Assembly (NCBI GenBank): GCA_002840355.1
Contig: PHAL01000024.1
Coordinates: forward strand, 1-36,742
DNA from: Elusimicrobia bacterium HGW-Elusimicrobia-3
GTDB lineage: Bacteria > Elusimicrobiota > Elusimicrobia > Elusimicrobiales > UBA9959
Reading direction: 5' to 3'
DNA length: 36,742 nt
Under the pieces are notes generated by a model. It worked only from the letters and a program-made list of their open reading frames with translations. It made no database searches and had not been told where the DNA came from. This document shows, in pieces, positions 7,266-14,978 of this stretch. Position 1 is the stretch's first letter; each line of letters starts with the position of its first letter. Both the position numbers and the translations under genes were made by a program.

Positions 7266-8273
7266 GTGGGATTCAAAGAATTCTGGCAGAAACATTTTTC
7301 CAACTCCAGCGAGAAGATCGTCAGCCTCGGCTTCGTGCTGCGCGTCGGGAGCGTGGGCCTCGGGCTCTCCGTGATGACCTATTTCCTGTTCTCCTGGACG
7401 ATGCAGACCGTGATCCACAACCGCAAGGAAGTGCTGGTTCCCGACATCTCGGGCAAGTCCTCCGTCAACGCGCTGCAGGCCCTCTCCGAGCTTAACCTGG
7501 CCATGAAGATCGAAGGCTACGAGTTCAACGAATCCGTGCCGATAGGCACCGTGCTGCGCCAGGTGCCCGGCGCCGGCTCCACCGCGCGCGAGGGCAAGAT
7601 CGTGCGCGTCGTCTTCAGCCAGGGCGGCGAGTCCGTGTTCACCCCCAACCTCATCGGCCTGCCGCTGCGCAACGCCGAACTGCTGCTGCGCCAGCGCCAG
7701 CTGATGCTGGGCGAGGTCAGCGAATCCTATTCCCTGAAGGCCGAGAAGGGCACCGTGCTCTCGCAGGACCCCAAGTCCGAACTGAGCGTGTCCAAGAACA
7801 CCATGGTGCAGGTGGCGGTCTCGGCCGGCGCGCCCCCCGCCGGCATCATCATGATGCCAGACTTCCGCCAGAAGAAGAGCGACGAGGCCCAGCAGTGGGC
7901 GGCGCAGAGCGGCGTCACGATGAGCCTGCTCGAGGATTCCAATTCCCTTTTCCCCGGCGGCACCGTCATCGACCAGGACCCGCAGCCCGACACCGTCGTG
8001 CCCGCCGGCGGCAAGGTCGCTTTCACCGTCAGCTCCCGCAAGGGGCAGGCGGGCGCCTCGGATAAGGAATTCAGGGTGCATTACGAGGTATCGCAGAGCG
8101 GCTCCCAGCGCCACATCCGCGTGGTCGCGCTCGGCAAGAGCGGCGACAGGGAGATCTTCAACGGCCTGCGCGATCCCGGCTCAAAGATAGACCTTTCCGT
8201 GCCCCAGGCCGGCGCGCAGAAGATCCGAATTTTTGAGAACGGCATACTGGTAGAGGAGCGCCCCGTAAAATGA
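7266..8273 (+). CDS. membrane-anchored PASTA-domain protein
   Basis: A 335-residue protein. A short cytoplasmic N-terminus is followed by one membrane span (about 20-43) and three PASTA repeats at about 54-118, 125-188 and 196-257, each opening with a VPDI-, TPNL- or MPDF-type motif and containing xGTVxxQxPxxG. A Lys/Gln-rich linker and a unique ~75-residue beta-type tail follow. PASTA domains bind muropeptides or beta-lactam-like ligands; here there is no kinase or transpeptidase domain attached. The start is a GTG at 7266 preceded by AAGGAGA; an upstream in-frame extension overlaps fmt and is rejected. The stop overlaps rpe as ATGA. A role in cell-wall sensing is inferred. Confidence 0.9.
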   Translation: MGFKEFWQKHFSNSSEKIVSLGFVLRVGSVGLGLSVMTYFLFSWTMQTVIHNRKEVLVPDISGKSSVNALQALSELNLAMKIEGYEFNESVPIGTVLRQVPGAGSTAREGKIVRVVFSQGGESVFTPNLIGLPLRNAELLLRQRQLMLGEVSESYSLKAEKGTVLSQDPKSELSVSKNTMVQVAVSAGAPPAGIIMMPDFRQKKSDEAQQWAAQSGVTMSLLEDSNSLFPGGTVIDQDPQPDTVVPAGGKVAFTVSSRKGQAGASDKEFRVHYEVSQSGSQRHIRVVALGKSGDREIFNGLRDPGSKIDLSVPQAGAQKIRIFENGILVEERPVK

Positions 8274-8941
8274 CCCCGGCCTTCCCCCTCCCCTCCGGGC
8301 GCCTGGCCCTCTGCCCGTCGGTGCTGTCGGCGGATTTTTCCTGCCTCAAGAGCAGCCTGGCCAGGGTCAGCAAGAACGCGGACTGGATGCACGTCGACGT
8401 GATGGACGGGCGCTTCGTGCCCAATATCAGCTTCGGCCCGGTCATCGTGCCCGCCGTGCTGCGCGCCGGCGGCCTGCCGGCGGACTCGCATCTGATGGTG
8501 GAGAACCCCGCTATGTTCATCGGGCCTTTCGCCAAAGCCGGCGCCTCGCTGATCACCATCCACGCGGAAGCGCGCGGCGCCGCCGCCTGCCTCCGGCAGA
8601 TCAAGGCCCTCGGCCTCAGGGCCGGCATGTCGCTGCGCCCCAAAACCCCGCTGTCGCGCGCGCTGCCGTACCTGCGCCAGCTGGACCTTCTCCTTATAAT
8701 GACGGTAGAGCCCGGCTTCGGGGGCCAGGCCTTCATGGCTGAAATGCTGCCCAAGGTGCGCGCCGCGCGCGCGGCTATCGCCAGATCCGGCCGCCCGGTC
8801 TGGCTGCAGGTGGACGGCGGCATCAACGCCGAGACCGCCGCCGCCGCCGTAGCGGCCGGCGCGGACGCGCTGGTGATCGGCAGCGCCCTGTTCTCCGCCC
8901 GCAATCCCGCGGCGATGCTGAAGGGGCTGAGGAAGATCTGA
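8270..8941 (+). CDS. rpe: ribulose-phosphate 3-epimerase
   Basis: Interconverts ribulose 5-phosphate and xylulose 5-phosphate in the pentose phosphate pathway. The 223-residue TIM barrel shows the family sequence: CPSVLSADFSCL near the N-terminus, MHVDVMDGRFVPNISFGP with the first catalytic aspartate, MTVEPGFGGQAF, and QVDGGINAET with the second aspartate, then ALVIGSALF for the phosphate site. The ATGA overlap with the PASTA gene indicates translational coupling. The oxidative branch enzymes that feed it are encoded near the other end of the window. Confidence 0.96.
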   Translation: MTPAFPLPSGRLALCPSVLSADFSCLKSSLARVSKNADWMHVDVMDGRFVPNISFGPVIVPAVLRAGGLPADSHLMVENPAMFIGPFAKAGASLITIHAEARGAAACLRQIKALGLRAGMSLRPKTPLSRALPYLRQLDLLLIMTVEPGFGGQAFMAEMLPKVRAARAAIARSGRPVWLQVDGGINAETAAAAVAAGADALVIGSALFSARNPAAMLKGLRKI

Positions 8942-8942
8942 C

Positions 8943-9308
8943 ATGTCCAAAAAAATTCTTATCGTCGAGGACGAGCCGCTGATCGTGAAAGTGCTGGCCA
9001 TCCGCCTGGAAGGGCTGGGCTACAAGGTGGTTTCCGCGATGGACGGCGAGGAAGGGCTCGACGCGGTGAGAAAGGAGAAGCCGGACCTGGTCATCCTCGA
9101 CATAGGTCTGCCCAAGATAGACGGCAACACGCTCTGCGAGCTGATCAAGACCGGAGCGGAGACGAAACAGGTCAAGGTCATCATGCTGACCGGCAAGCGG
9201 CTGATGGGCGACATGGAAAGTTCGTTCGCCGCCGGCGCGGACCTCTACATAAACAAGCCCTACGAGTGGCAGCGCCTGATGGGCCACATCAAGGACCTGA
9301 TAGGCTGA
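8943..9308 (+). CDS. stand-alone response regulator receiver protein
   Basis: A 121-residue CheY-like receiver domain with no output domain. The acidic pair E9/D10/E11 (VEDEP), the phosphoacceptor D53 in LVILDIGLPKIDG, the switch T83 in VIMLTGKR and K105 in YINKPYEW are all present, so phosphorylation should be possible. It follows rpe by 1 bp and no histidine kinase is nearby. Single-domain regulators like this usually act by protein-protein contact, as CheY or Spo0F do, but the partner cannot be read here. Confidence 0.93.
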   Translation: MSKKILIVEDEPLIVKVLAIRLEGLGYKVVSAMDGEEGLDAVRKEKPDLVILDIGLPKIDGNTLCELIKTGAETKQVKVIMLTGKRLMGDMESSFAAGADLYINKPYEWQRLMGHIKDLIG

Positions 9309-9320
9309 CGCCCGGGCCCA

Positions 9321-9350
9321 TTCCCAAACCCCGCCCAAATATAATATAAT
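9321..9350 (+). promoter_or_regulatory. candidate promoter of the rpsP-trmD-rplS operon
   Basis: TTCCCA at 9321-9326, an 18-base spacer and TATAAT at 9345-9350; a second overlapping TATAAT occupies 9340-9345. The layout equals that seen before the permease at 3688. Transcription would start near 9357, just before a hairpin and a run of T. Confidence 0.5.
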
Positions 9351-9357
9351 AACTGTT

Positions 9358-9397
9358 CGCGCAAACCCGCGAAAAACGGGCGCGTGGGCGATTTTTT
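9358..9397 (+). promoter_or_regulatory. hairpin plus T-run in the rpsP leader (possible attenuator, or terminator of the receiver gene)
   Basis: CGCG (9358-9361) and CCCG (9366-9369) can pair with CGGG (9377-9380) and CGCG (9381-9384). A competing 6-bp stem pairs CCCGCG (9366-9371) with CGTGGG (9383-9388, one G-U pair) and is followed at once by CGATTTTTT. The AAGGAGGA ribosome site of rpsP at 9411 lies downstream of the T-run. If the promoter at 9321-9350 is real, the structure lies in the leader; otherwise it terminates transcription from upstream. Confidence 0.4.
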
Positions 9398-9422
9398 CTG
9401 TTAGGTATTCAAGGAGGACAAC

Positions 9423-9692
9423 ATGGCAGTTGTTTTGAGGCTTCAGAGAATAGGCAAGCGCACCCAGCCGCATTACCGCATCGTGGCCATCGAGAAATCG
9501 AGCGGCCCGCACGGTCAGCCGCTGGAAGTGGTCGGTCATTACGACCCTAAGGCCGCCAAGGACAAGTCGAAGGTCACGCTCAAGAACGAGAAGGTGGACC
9601 TCTGGATCAAGAACGGCGCCAAGCCGTCCGAGACCGTTGGCTCCCTTATCGTCCGCGCCCGCAAGGCAGAGAAAGCCGCGGCGCAGAAATAA
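9423..9692 (+). CDS. rpsP: 30S ribosomal protein S16
   Basis: An 89-residue small-subunit protein, opening with a standard S16 N-terminus (VVLRLQRIGKRTQPHYRIVA) and containing the GHYDPKA segment. It ends in an Ala/Lys-rich tail. AAGGAGGA lies six bases before the ATG. It heads the operon rpsP-khpA-trmD-rplS, which in many bacteria also contains rimM between khpA and trmD; here that gene is absent. Confidence 0.97.
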   Translation: MAVVLRLQRIGKRTQPHYRIVAIEKSSGPHGQPLEVVGHYDPKAAKDKSKVTLKNEKVDLWIKNGAKPSETVGSLIVRARKAEKAAAQK

Positions 9693-9703
9693 CGGGGACC
9701 AAA

Positions 9704-9931
9704 ATGAAAGACGTGTTAATGTTCATCATAGGTTCCCTGGTGGAGAAGCCGCAGGAGGTAAAGGTAGGCGTTAATGAGGACGGGGATATCACCCGCTTCA
9801 AGCTGACGCTGGCCTCTTCCGACCGCGGCAAGGTCATCGGCAAGGAAGGGCGCGTGGTGAAAGCCATCCGCACCGTGCTGCAGACCGCCGCTGCCAGGCA
9901 GAACAAGAAAGTCTATCTCGACATAGACTGA
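9704..9931 (+). CDS. khpA: KH-domain RNA-binding protein KhpA
   Basis: A 75-residue single KH domain. The RNA-binding GxxG loop is GKEG within GKVIGKEGRVVKAIRTVL. The N-terminal residues include the usual IIGSLVEKPQEVKV helix. KhpA (YlqC) proteins pair with KhpB in several bacteria to bind many transcripts and affect cell-shape control. It lies 11 bp after rpsP and 7 bp before trmD, its classical neighbourhood. Confidence 0.95.
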   Translation: MKDVLMFIIGSLVEKPQEVKVGVNEDGDITRFKLTLASSDRGKVIGKEGRVVKAIRTVLQTAAARQNKKVYLDID

Positions 9932-9938
9932 CCGGGCC

Positions 9939-10652
9939 ATGCCCCCTGCCCTGAAAGTTGACGCGGTCACGCTCTTCCCGGGGATGATAGACGCCCCGCT
10001 TTCGGAAAGCATCGTGGGCCGCGCCAGGCAGGAAGGCTTCCTCGAGCTGGGTTTTTCCAACCCGAGGGATTTCACGGAGGACCGCCACCGGACCGTGGAC
10101 GACAGGCCGTACGGCGGCGGGACCGGCATGCTGATGATGGCCGAGCCGGTCTACAGGGCGCTCAAGGCCGTAAGGAAGAAAGGGTCCACCGTGATCCTGC
10201 TGACCCCCAAGGGGCGGCGCTTCGACCAGCGCACGGCGCTGGAGCTGGCCAAGAAGAAGCACCTGATCTTTATCTGCGGGCATTACGAGGGAATAGACGA
10301 GCGGGTAACACCGCTGGCCGACCTCGAGCTCTCGATAGGGGACTACGTGCTCACCGGCGGCGAACCCGCGGCGGTAGCCGTGATAGACGCGGTGACCAGG
10401 CTGATCCCCGGCGTGCTCAAGCGCAGCGACGCCACCGTCAACGAGACTTTTACCGACGGCCTGCTGGAAGCGCCGCATTACACGCGGCCGGCGGTGTGGA
10501 GAGGCAAAAAGGTGCCGCCCGAATTGGTGAGCGGCAACCACAAGCTGATAGCGGAGTGGCGCCGCAGGCAGGCCGAAAGCCTGACCGGCGATACGAGGCC
10601 CGACCTGGCCCCCGCCCCCAAGAAAGCGCGGAGCGCGGCGAAGAAGAAATAG
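9939..10652 (+). CDS. trmD: tRNA (guanine-N1)-methyltransferase
   Basis: Methylates G37 of tRNAs using S-adenosylmethionine, which prevents +1 frameshifting. The 237-residue protein has the SPOUT trefoil-knot motifs: YGGGTGMLM, ICGHYEGIDERV and LSIGDYVLTGGEPAAVAVIDAV-type sequence leading into the RLIPGVL segment. The DRPYGGGTG pattern is complete. It ends in an unusual Lys/Ala/Pro-rich tail (APAPKKARSAAKKK). The start ATG at 9939 has only a weak upstream ribosome site, and the 7-bp gap to khpA suggests coupling. Confidence 0.97.
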   Translation: MPPALKVDAVTLFPGMIDAPLSESIVGRARQEGFLELGFSNPRDFTEDRHRTVDDRPYGGGTGMLMMAEPVYRALKAVRKKGSTVILLTPKGRRFDQRTALELAKKKHLIFICGHYEGIDERVTPLADLELSIGDYVLTGGEPAAVAVIDAVTRLIPGVLKRSDATVNETFTDGLLEAPHYTRPAVWRGKKVPPELVSGNHKLIAEWRRRQAESLTGDTRPDLAPAPKKARSAAKKK

Positions 10653-10679
10653 ATTTGTTTCAACTAACGAGGAGGCAGT

Positions 10680-11081
10680 ATGAAAGACATTGCTAAATAC
10701 CTGGGCATCAAGAACGATAACTTCGATTTCAATCCCGGTGACACCGTGAAAGTGCACACCAAGGTCGTTGAAGGCGACAGCGAGCGCATCCAGATCTTCG
10801 ACGGCGTCGTGATCTCCCGCCGCGGCAGCGGCATCTCCGCCAGCTTCACCGTGCGCAAGATCTCTTACGGCGTGGGCGTGGAGCGCGTGTTTCCGCTGCA
10901 CTCCCCCCGCATCGACAAGATCGAAGTCATGAAGACCGGCAAGGTCCGCCGCGCCAAGATCTATTATCTCCGCGGCCTCTCCGGCAAAGCGGCCAGGCTG
11001 GCGGAAGTGGACAAGGCAGTGTCCGCGCCCGCCCCGAAGGACGAGCCTGCCCCCGCCGCCCAGCCGGGCGCCGGTAACTAA
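10680..11081 (+). CDS. rplS: 50S ribosomal protein L19
   Basis: A large-subunit protein at the subunit interface. The 133-residue sequence carries the L19 core ([14 protein letters not shown], then [34 protein letters not shown] and [20 protein letters not shown]). The last ~20 residues are a Pro/Ala-rich extension beyond the usual ~115-residue length. AACGAGGAGGC lies just before the ATG. It is followed by an 11-bp GC hairpin. Confidence 0.97.
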   Translation: MKDIAKYLGIKNDNFDFNPGDTVKVHTKVVEGDSERIQIFDGVVISRRGSGISASFTVRKISYGVGVERVFPLHSPRIDKIEVMKTGKVRRAKIYYLRGLSGKAARLAEVDKAVSAPAPKDEPAPAAQPGAGN

Positions 11082-11094
11082 GCCGGTTTCCTCT

Positions 11095-11119
11095 CCCCCC
11101 CGCGCCGGGCGCGGGGGGG
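11095..11119 (+). terminator. perfect 11-bp GC hairpin after rplS
   Basis: CCCCCCCGCGC (11095-11105) pairs perfectly with GCGCGGGGGGG (11109-11119) around a CGG loop. No T-run follows, so it may act as an mRNA 3' stabiliser or a partial, factor-dependent terminator rather than a classical intrinsic one. It separates the ribosomal genes from rnhB. Confidence 0.5.
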
Positions 11120-11143
11120 CAGGCGGTCTCAGGCATAAATATC

Positions 11144-11791
11144 GTGCCCCTCGCCAAATTCGACCTTGCACTCCTTGAAACCAGGCGGCCGGCTTTCCTT
11201 ATCGGCGTCGATGAAGCCGGGCGCGGCCCTTTGGCCGGCCCCGTTACCGCTTGCGCGGCCTGGGTCCCTCTTTCCGCCCACGGCGCCATTTCCCCGCTAG
11301 TCAACGACAGCAAAAAACTTTCCCCGCAGCGGCGCGAGCGCGCGCTGGCCCTCATGCGCGCCTCCGGCGTGCGCTTCGGTTTCGGCTACGCCGGCCCCTC
11401 CGAGATCGACGGGGTCAATATCCTGGAAGCAACTTTTAACGCCATGGGGGCCGCCGTCAGGCGGCTCCTGTCCTATACCGGCGCGGCCCCCGGTTCGGCG
11501 CTGCTGCTGGTGGACGGGCCGCTGCGCATCAAGCGCCTGGAGGGCTGCGCGCAGCAGCCGCTGGTGGACGGCGACGCTAAATCCCTTTCTATCGCGGCCG
11601 CCAGCATCTACGCCAAGGTGGTCCGCGACCGCTGGATGGCCGTGCTCGACGCCCGCCATCCCGGCTACGGCCTGGCCGCCCACAAGGGCTACGGCACGGC
11701 GGCGCACCTGGAGGCGCTGCGGCGGCTCGGGCCCTGCCCGCAGCACCGCAGAAGCTTCGCGCCGGTGCGCAGGGCCGCCGGGGCGGCGTGA
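11144..11791 (+). CDS. rnhB: ribonuclease HII
   Basis: Cleaves RNA in RNA-DNA hybrids and removes misincorporated ribonucleotides. The 215-residue protein has the DEDD catalytic set: D23 and E24 in IGVDEAGRGPLAGP, an aspartate in LLVDGPLRI, and the DGDAKSLSIAAASIYAKVVRD region. The GTG start at 11144 has a weak ribosome site but gives the normal family N-terminus. Its stop overlaps the GTG of yraN as GTGA. Confidence 0.95.
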   Translation: MPLAKFDLALLETRRPAFLIGVDEAGRGPLAGPVTACAAWVPLSAHGAISPLVNDSKKLSPQRRERALALMRASGVRFGFGYAGPSEIDGVNILEATFNAMGAAVRRLLSYTGAAPGSALLLVDGPLRIKRLEGCAQQPLVDGDAKSLSIAAASIYAKVVRDRWMAVLDARHPGYGLAAHKGYGTAAHLEALRRLGPCPQHRRSFAPVRRAAGAA

Positions 11792-12144
11792 ACGGGCGCG
11801 GCGCCGCGGCGGAAGAGCGGGCGGCCCTCTTCCTGAAGGACGCGGGCTACGAGATCCTGGCCCGCAACTGGGCCTGCCCGCTGGGAGAGCTTGATATCGT
11901 TGCGCGCAAGGGATCCGCTGTGGTTTTTGTCGAAGTCCGCTCCAGGTCCAGCAGCGCCTACGGCAGCCCGGCGGAGACCGTGACCGCCGCCAAGCGCGGC
12001 AGGATCATAAGGACGGCGCAGGCCTATATCAAGGCCGCGCGCCCGCGGGCGGAAGAGTACCGTTTCGATTTTATCGGCATCGTGCCCGGCGAATCGCCGG
12101 AACACATAGAGAACGCGTTCGGCGCCGACGGCTTCGGCTTCTAG
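11788..12144 (+). CDS. YraN family (UPF0102) endonuclease-like protein
   Basis: A 118-residue protein of the YraN/UPF0102 family, related by fold to archaeal Holliday-junction resolvases. The family core is clear: GELDIVARKGSAVVFVEVRSRS, with the E-D-ExK-type motif appearing as E..D..EVR. The start is a GTG overlapping the rnhB stop, and the rnhB-yraN pairing is common in bacteria. The exact cellular role of the family is not well established. Confidence 0.93.
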   Translation: MNGRGAAAEERAALFLKDAGYEILARNWACPLGELDIVARKGSAVVFVEVRSRSSSAYGSPAETVTAAKRGRIIRTAQAYIKAARPRAEEYRFDFIGIVPGESPEHIENAFGADGFGF

Positions 12145-12169
12145 CGCCTACGCGGTAAGGAGAGACTAC

Positions 12170-13012
12170 ATGGAACCTTCCGACATACTCAGGGACGTAG
12201 AGAAAACCGCGGGCTGGCTTAAAAAAGTGGCCGCAGGCTTCAATCCCGAAACCGCCATCATCGCCGGGTCCGGCCTGGGCGGCGCGCTGCCCCGCCTGGA
12301 GGGCAAGGTATCCGTCTCCTACCAGGACATCCCCGGCTTTCCCGCCCCCACCGTGAAAGGCCACGCCGGCGAGCTGATCTTCGGGCGCATGGGCGGCGCC
12401 GACGTGGTGATGATGAAGGGCCGCTTCCACTACTACGAGGGCCGGCCGCTCTCGTTCATCGCCTTCCCCATCCGCGTGCTGCGCGCTCTCGGCGTGAAGA
12501 ATCTGCTGCTGACGGCCGCCGTCGGCTCGCTCAAGCCGGCCGGCAAGCCCGGCGACATGGTGATCCTCAGGGACCACCTGAACCTGATGGGCTCCAACCC
12601 GCTGATGGGCAACTACCACCCCGCCTTCGGCGAGATGTTCCCCGACATGAACGGCCCCTACGACGCCGCGCTGCGCCGCGAAGCCATGCGGCTCGCCAAG
12701 AAGCTGCGCATCCGCGCCCGCGAGGGCGTCTACACCGCCGTCACCGGCCCGTCGTACGAGACGCCCGCCGAGGTGAAGATGTACCGGCAGCTCGGCGGCG
12801 ACATAGCGGGCATGAGCGTGGTGCCCGAGACCATCGCCGCGCGCCAGCTGAAGCTGCGCGTGGCCGGCGTCTGCTGGATCTCCAATTTCTGCAGCGGCAT
12901 CTCCAAGCAGGTGCTGTCGCACGAGGAAGTGCTGGAGCTCGGCCAGAAAGTTTCCGGGAAGATGCAGGGCCTGCTGGAGGGCCTGCTCAAGTCCAAAGCG
13001 ATCAAGGGGTAA
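12170..13012 (+). CDS. punA: purine nucleoside phosphorylase
   Basis: Phosphorolyses purine (deoxy)nucleosides to base and (deoxy)ribose 1-phosphate. The 280-residue protein belongs to the trimeric PNP/MTAP family: IIAGSGLGG (phosphate site), GRFHYYEG, LLTAAVGSLKPAGKPGD and the TGPSYETPAEVKMYRQLGGD segment, then GMSVVPE and a WISNFCSGIS segment. A TAAGGAGAG ribosome site lies ahead of the ATG at 12170. The next two genes salvage pyrimidines, so this is a nucleoside salvage operon. In the usual position of the family's GMSTVPE motif, Val replaces Thr. Confidence 0.95.
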   Translation: MEPSDILRDVEKTAGWLKKVAAGFNPETAIIAGSGLGGALPRLEGKVSVSYQDIPGFPAPTVKGHAGELIFGRMGGADVVMMKGRFHYYEGRPLSFIAFPIRVLRALGVKNLLLTAAVGSLKPAGKPGDMVILRDHLNLMGSNPLMGNYHPAFGEMFPDMNGPYDAALRREAMRLAKKLRIRAREGVYTAVTGPSYETPAEVKMYRQLGGDIAGMSVVPETIAARQLKLRVAGVCWISNFCSGISKQVLSHEEVLELGQKVSGKMQGLLEGLLKSKAIKG

Positions 13013-13022
13013 AGGGAAAATC

Positions 13023-14333
13023 ATGAGAATGCTCGACCTGCTGCTGAAAAAACGTTCCGGCCTGGAGCACACCCCCGCCGAAATAGAGTTCATAGCGATG
13101 GGCGCCGCCGACGGCTCCATCCCCGACTACCAGCTTTCCGCCTGGCTGATGGCCTCTTTCCTTAACGGGCTGACCCCCGCCGAGACCGCCGCGCTGACGA
13201 AGGCGATGGCGCAGTCCGGCGACCGGCTGGACCTTTCTTCCATAAAAGGCATCAAGGTGGACAAGCATTCCACCGGCGGCGTGGGCGACGGCGTCTCCAT
13301 AGCGCTCGCGCCGATAGCGGCCGCGGCGGGCGTGGTAGTGCCCATGATGAGCGGCCGCGGCCTGGGCCACACCGGCGGCACGCTGGACAAGCTCGAAGCC
13401 ATGAAGGGCTTCAACGTGCGCCTGAAGCCCGGATACGTGGTCAAGCAGCTCAAGGCCACCGGCCTGTCCATGTTCGGCCAGACCGAGCGCCTGGCCCCGA
13501 GTGACAAGAAGCTTTACGCCCTGCGCGACGCCTCCTGCACGGTCGAGGCGCTGCCGCTGATCGTGGCCAGCATCCTCTCCAAGAAGTACGCCGAGGACAT
13601 CACCGGCCTGGTGATGGACGTGAAATACGGCTCCGGCGCATTCCTGAAAGAGTTCAAGCCCAGCCGCGAGCTCGCGGTGGCGCTGATGAAGACCGCCAAG
13701 CTGCTGGGCATCCGCTGCGTGGCAGTGATGACCGCCATGAACGAACCTCTCGGCGTGGCTATAGGCAACGGCATAGAGACCTCGGCCTGCATAAAGATAC
13801 TGCAGGGCGAGAAAGCCCCGGAGGATTTCACGCGAGTGCTCGAAACCCTCGCTGGCTGGATGATACACCTGGGCGGCAAGGCCCGCACGGCCGAAGAGGG
13901 CATTGAAAAAGCCAGGGCGGTCGTCGCCGACGGCAGCGCGCTGGAGAAGTACCGCCTGATGGCCAAGTGGCAGGGCGCCGACCCCAAGGTGGCCGACGAC
14001 CCGGACCGCCACATGCCCAAGGCCAAACTCTCGAAGAAAATACTCGCTAAGAAAGCCGGCTTCCTCACCGCGATGGAGGCCCGCACCGTAGGGTTCGCCG
14101 CCGTGGCGCTGGGCGCCGGCCGCGCCAAGGCCGAGGACGCCGTGGACTTCGGCGCCGGCTTCATCCTGGAGAGGAAGCCCGGAGACCGCGTTAAGCCCGG
14201 CGACGTGATCGCCACCGCCTACGCATCCGCCCCGGGCAAGCTCGCCGACGGCGTGAAAATGTTCGAGTCCTCGCTGGCCTACGGGCCGCGGGCGCCCCGC
14301 AAGGAGCCCCTGATACGCGAGATCATAAAGTAA
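13023..14333 (+). CDS. deoA: pyrimidine-nucleoside / thymidine phosphorylase
   Basis: Cleaves thymidine, deoxyuridine or uridine with phosphate. The 436-residue protein has the family signature region VDKHSTGGVGDG (79-90) for phosphate binding and GRGLGHTGGTLDKLEAM, then VMDVKYGSGAF. The C-terminal domain ends near VKPGDVIATAYA. Length fits both DeoA and Pdp; distinguishing thymidine-only from broad pyrimidine use needs the active-site alignment. It lies 10 bp after the purine phosphorylase and 13 bp before upp. Confidence 0.95.
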   Translation: MRMLDLLLKKRSGLEHTPAEIEFIAMGAADGSIPDYQLSAWLMASFLNGLTPAETAALTKAMAQSGDRLDLSSIKGIKVDKHSTGGVGDGVSIALAPIAAAAGVVVPMMSGRGLGHTGGTLDKLEAMKGFNVRLKPGYVVKQLKATGLSMFGQTERLAPSDKKLYALRDASCTVEALPLIVASILSKKYAEDITGLVMDVKYGSGAFLKEFKPSRELAVALMKTAKLLGIRCVAVMTAMNEPLGVAIGNGIETSACIKILQGEKAPEDFTRVLETLAGWMIHLGGKARTAEEGIEKARAVVADGSALEKYRLMAKWQGADPKVADDPDRHMPKAKLSKKILAKKAGFLTAMEARTVGFAAVALGAGRAKAEDAVDFGAGFILERKPGDRVKPGDVIATAYASAPGKLADGVKMFESSLAYGPRAPRKEPLIREIIK

Positions 14334-14346
14334 GCCCGGGAGGCCT

Positions 14347-14973
14347 ATGAAGAACGTCCATGTTTCCAAGCACCCGGTAGTGCTGGACAAGATAGCCAGG
14401 CTGCGCGACCGCAAGACGAGCGTGGCCGACTTCAGGCGGCTGATGGGCGAGCTCGCCATGTTCCTCGCCCACGACGCGCTGCTCAACGCCCGCGTGAAGA
14501 AGGCCAAGGTGCGCACGCCGGTCGGCGTGGCCGACGCCCTGCGCCTGTCGCACGACCTGGTCTTCGTCGCCATCCTGCGCGCCGGCCTCGGCATGGTGGA
14601 CGGCCTGCTGAAGATGTACCCGGAGGCCAAGCTGGCCCACATCGGCATCTACCGCGACGAGGAGACGCTCAAGCCCGTGAAGTACTACGTGCGCCTGCCC
14701 GAGAACGTGGCCGACAGCCTGGTGGTGATAGCCGACCCGATGCTGGCCACCGGCGGCTCGGCCGTGGAGGCCGTGGAGATCATGAAGAGCCGCGGCGCGA
14801 AGAATATCTGCTTCGTCTGCATGATCGCTTCTAAGGAGGGCATCAAGCGCCTCTCCTCCGCGCACCCGGAAATGCCCATCTACGTCGGCACCGTCGACGA
14901 GCGCCTTAACGGCGACGGCTACATCGTGCCCGGCCTCGGCGACGCCGGAGACAGGATGTTCGGCACAGCCTAA
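14347..14973 (+). CDS. upp: uracil phosphoribosyltransferase
   Basis: Makes UMP from uracil and PRPP. The 208-residue protein has the PRPP-binding loop VIADPMLATGGSAVEAVE, the uracil-binding region GYIVPGLGDAGDRMFGT at the C-terminus, and the VAILRAGLGMVDGLL segment. It starts MKNVHVSKHPVVLDKIARLRD, the usual family N-terminus. Uracil released by the preceding phosphorylase is its likely substrate source. A GGGAGG sequence precedes the ATG. Confidence 0.97.
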   Translation: MKNVHVSKHPVVLDKIARLRDRKTSVADFRRLMGELAMFLAHDALLNARVKKAKVRTPVGVADALRLSHDLVFVAILRAGLGMVDGLLKMYPEAKLAHIGIYRDEETLKPVKYYVRLPENVADSLVVIADPMLATGGSAVEAVEIMKSRGAKNICFVCMIASKEGIKRLSSAHPEMPIYVGTVDERLNGDGYIVPGLGDAGDRMFGTA

Positions 14974-14978
14974 TGGGC

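Noticed and set aside
6603-8114. A 503-residue minus-strand open frame opposite fmt and the PASTA gene
   Set aside because: No domain pattern, and it crosses two clear genes on the other strand.
9834-11171. A 445-residue minus-strand open frame opposite khpA, trmD and rplS
   Set aside because: It runs across three highly conserved genes and shows no motif.
13002-14648. A 548-residue open frame on the minus strand opposite the pyrimidine phosphorylase and upp
   Set aside because: It is His/Gly/Ala-rich, lacks any family pattern, and lies opposite two well-supported genes. High GC removes stop codons from the antisense frame.
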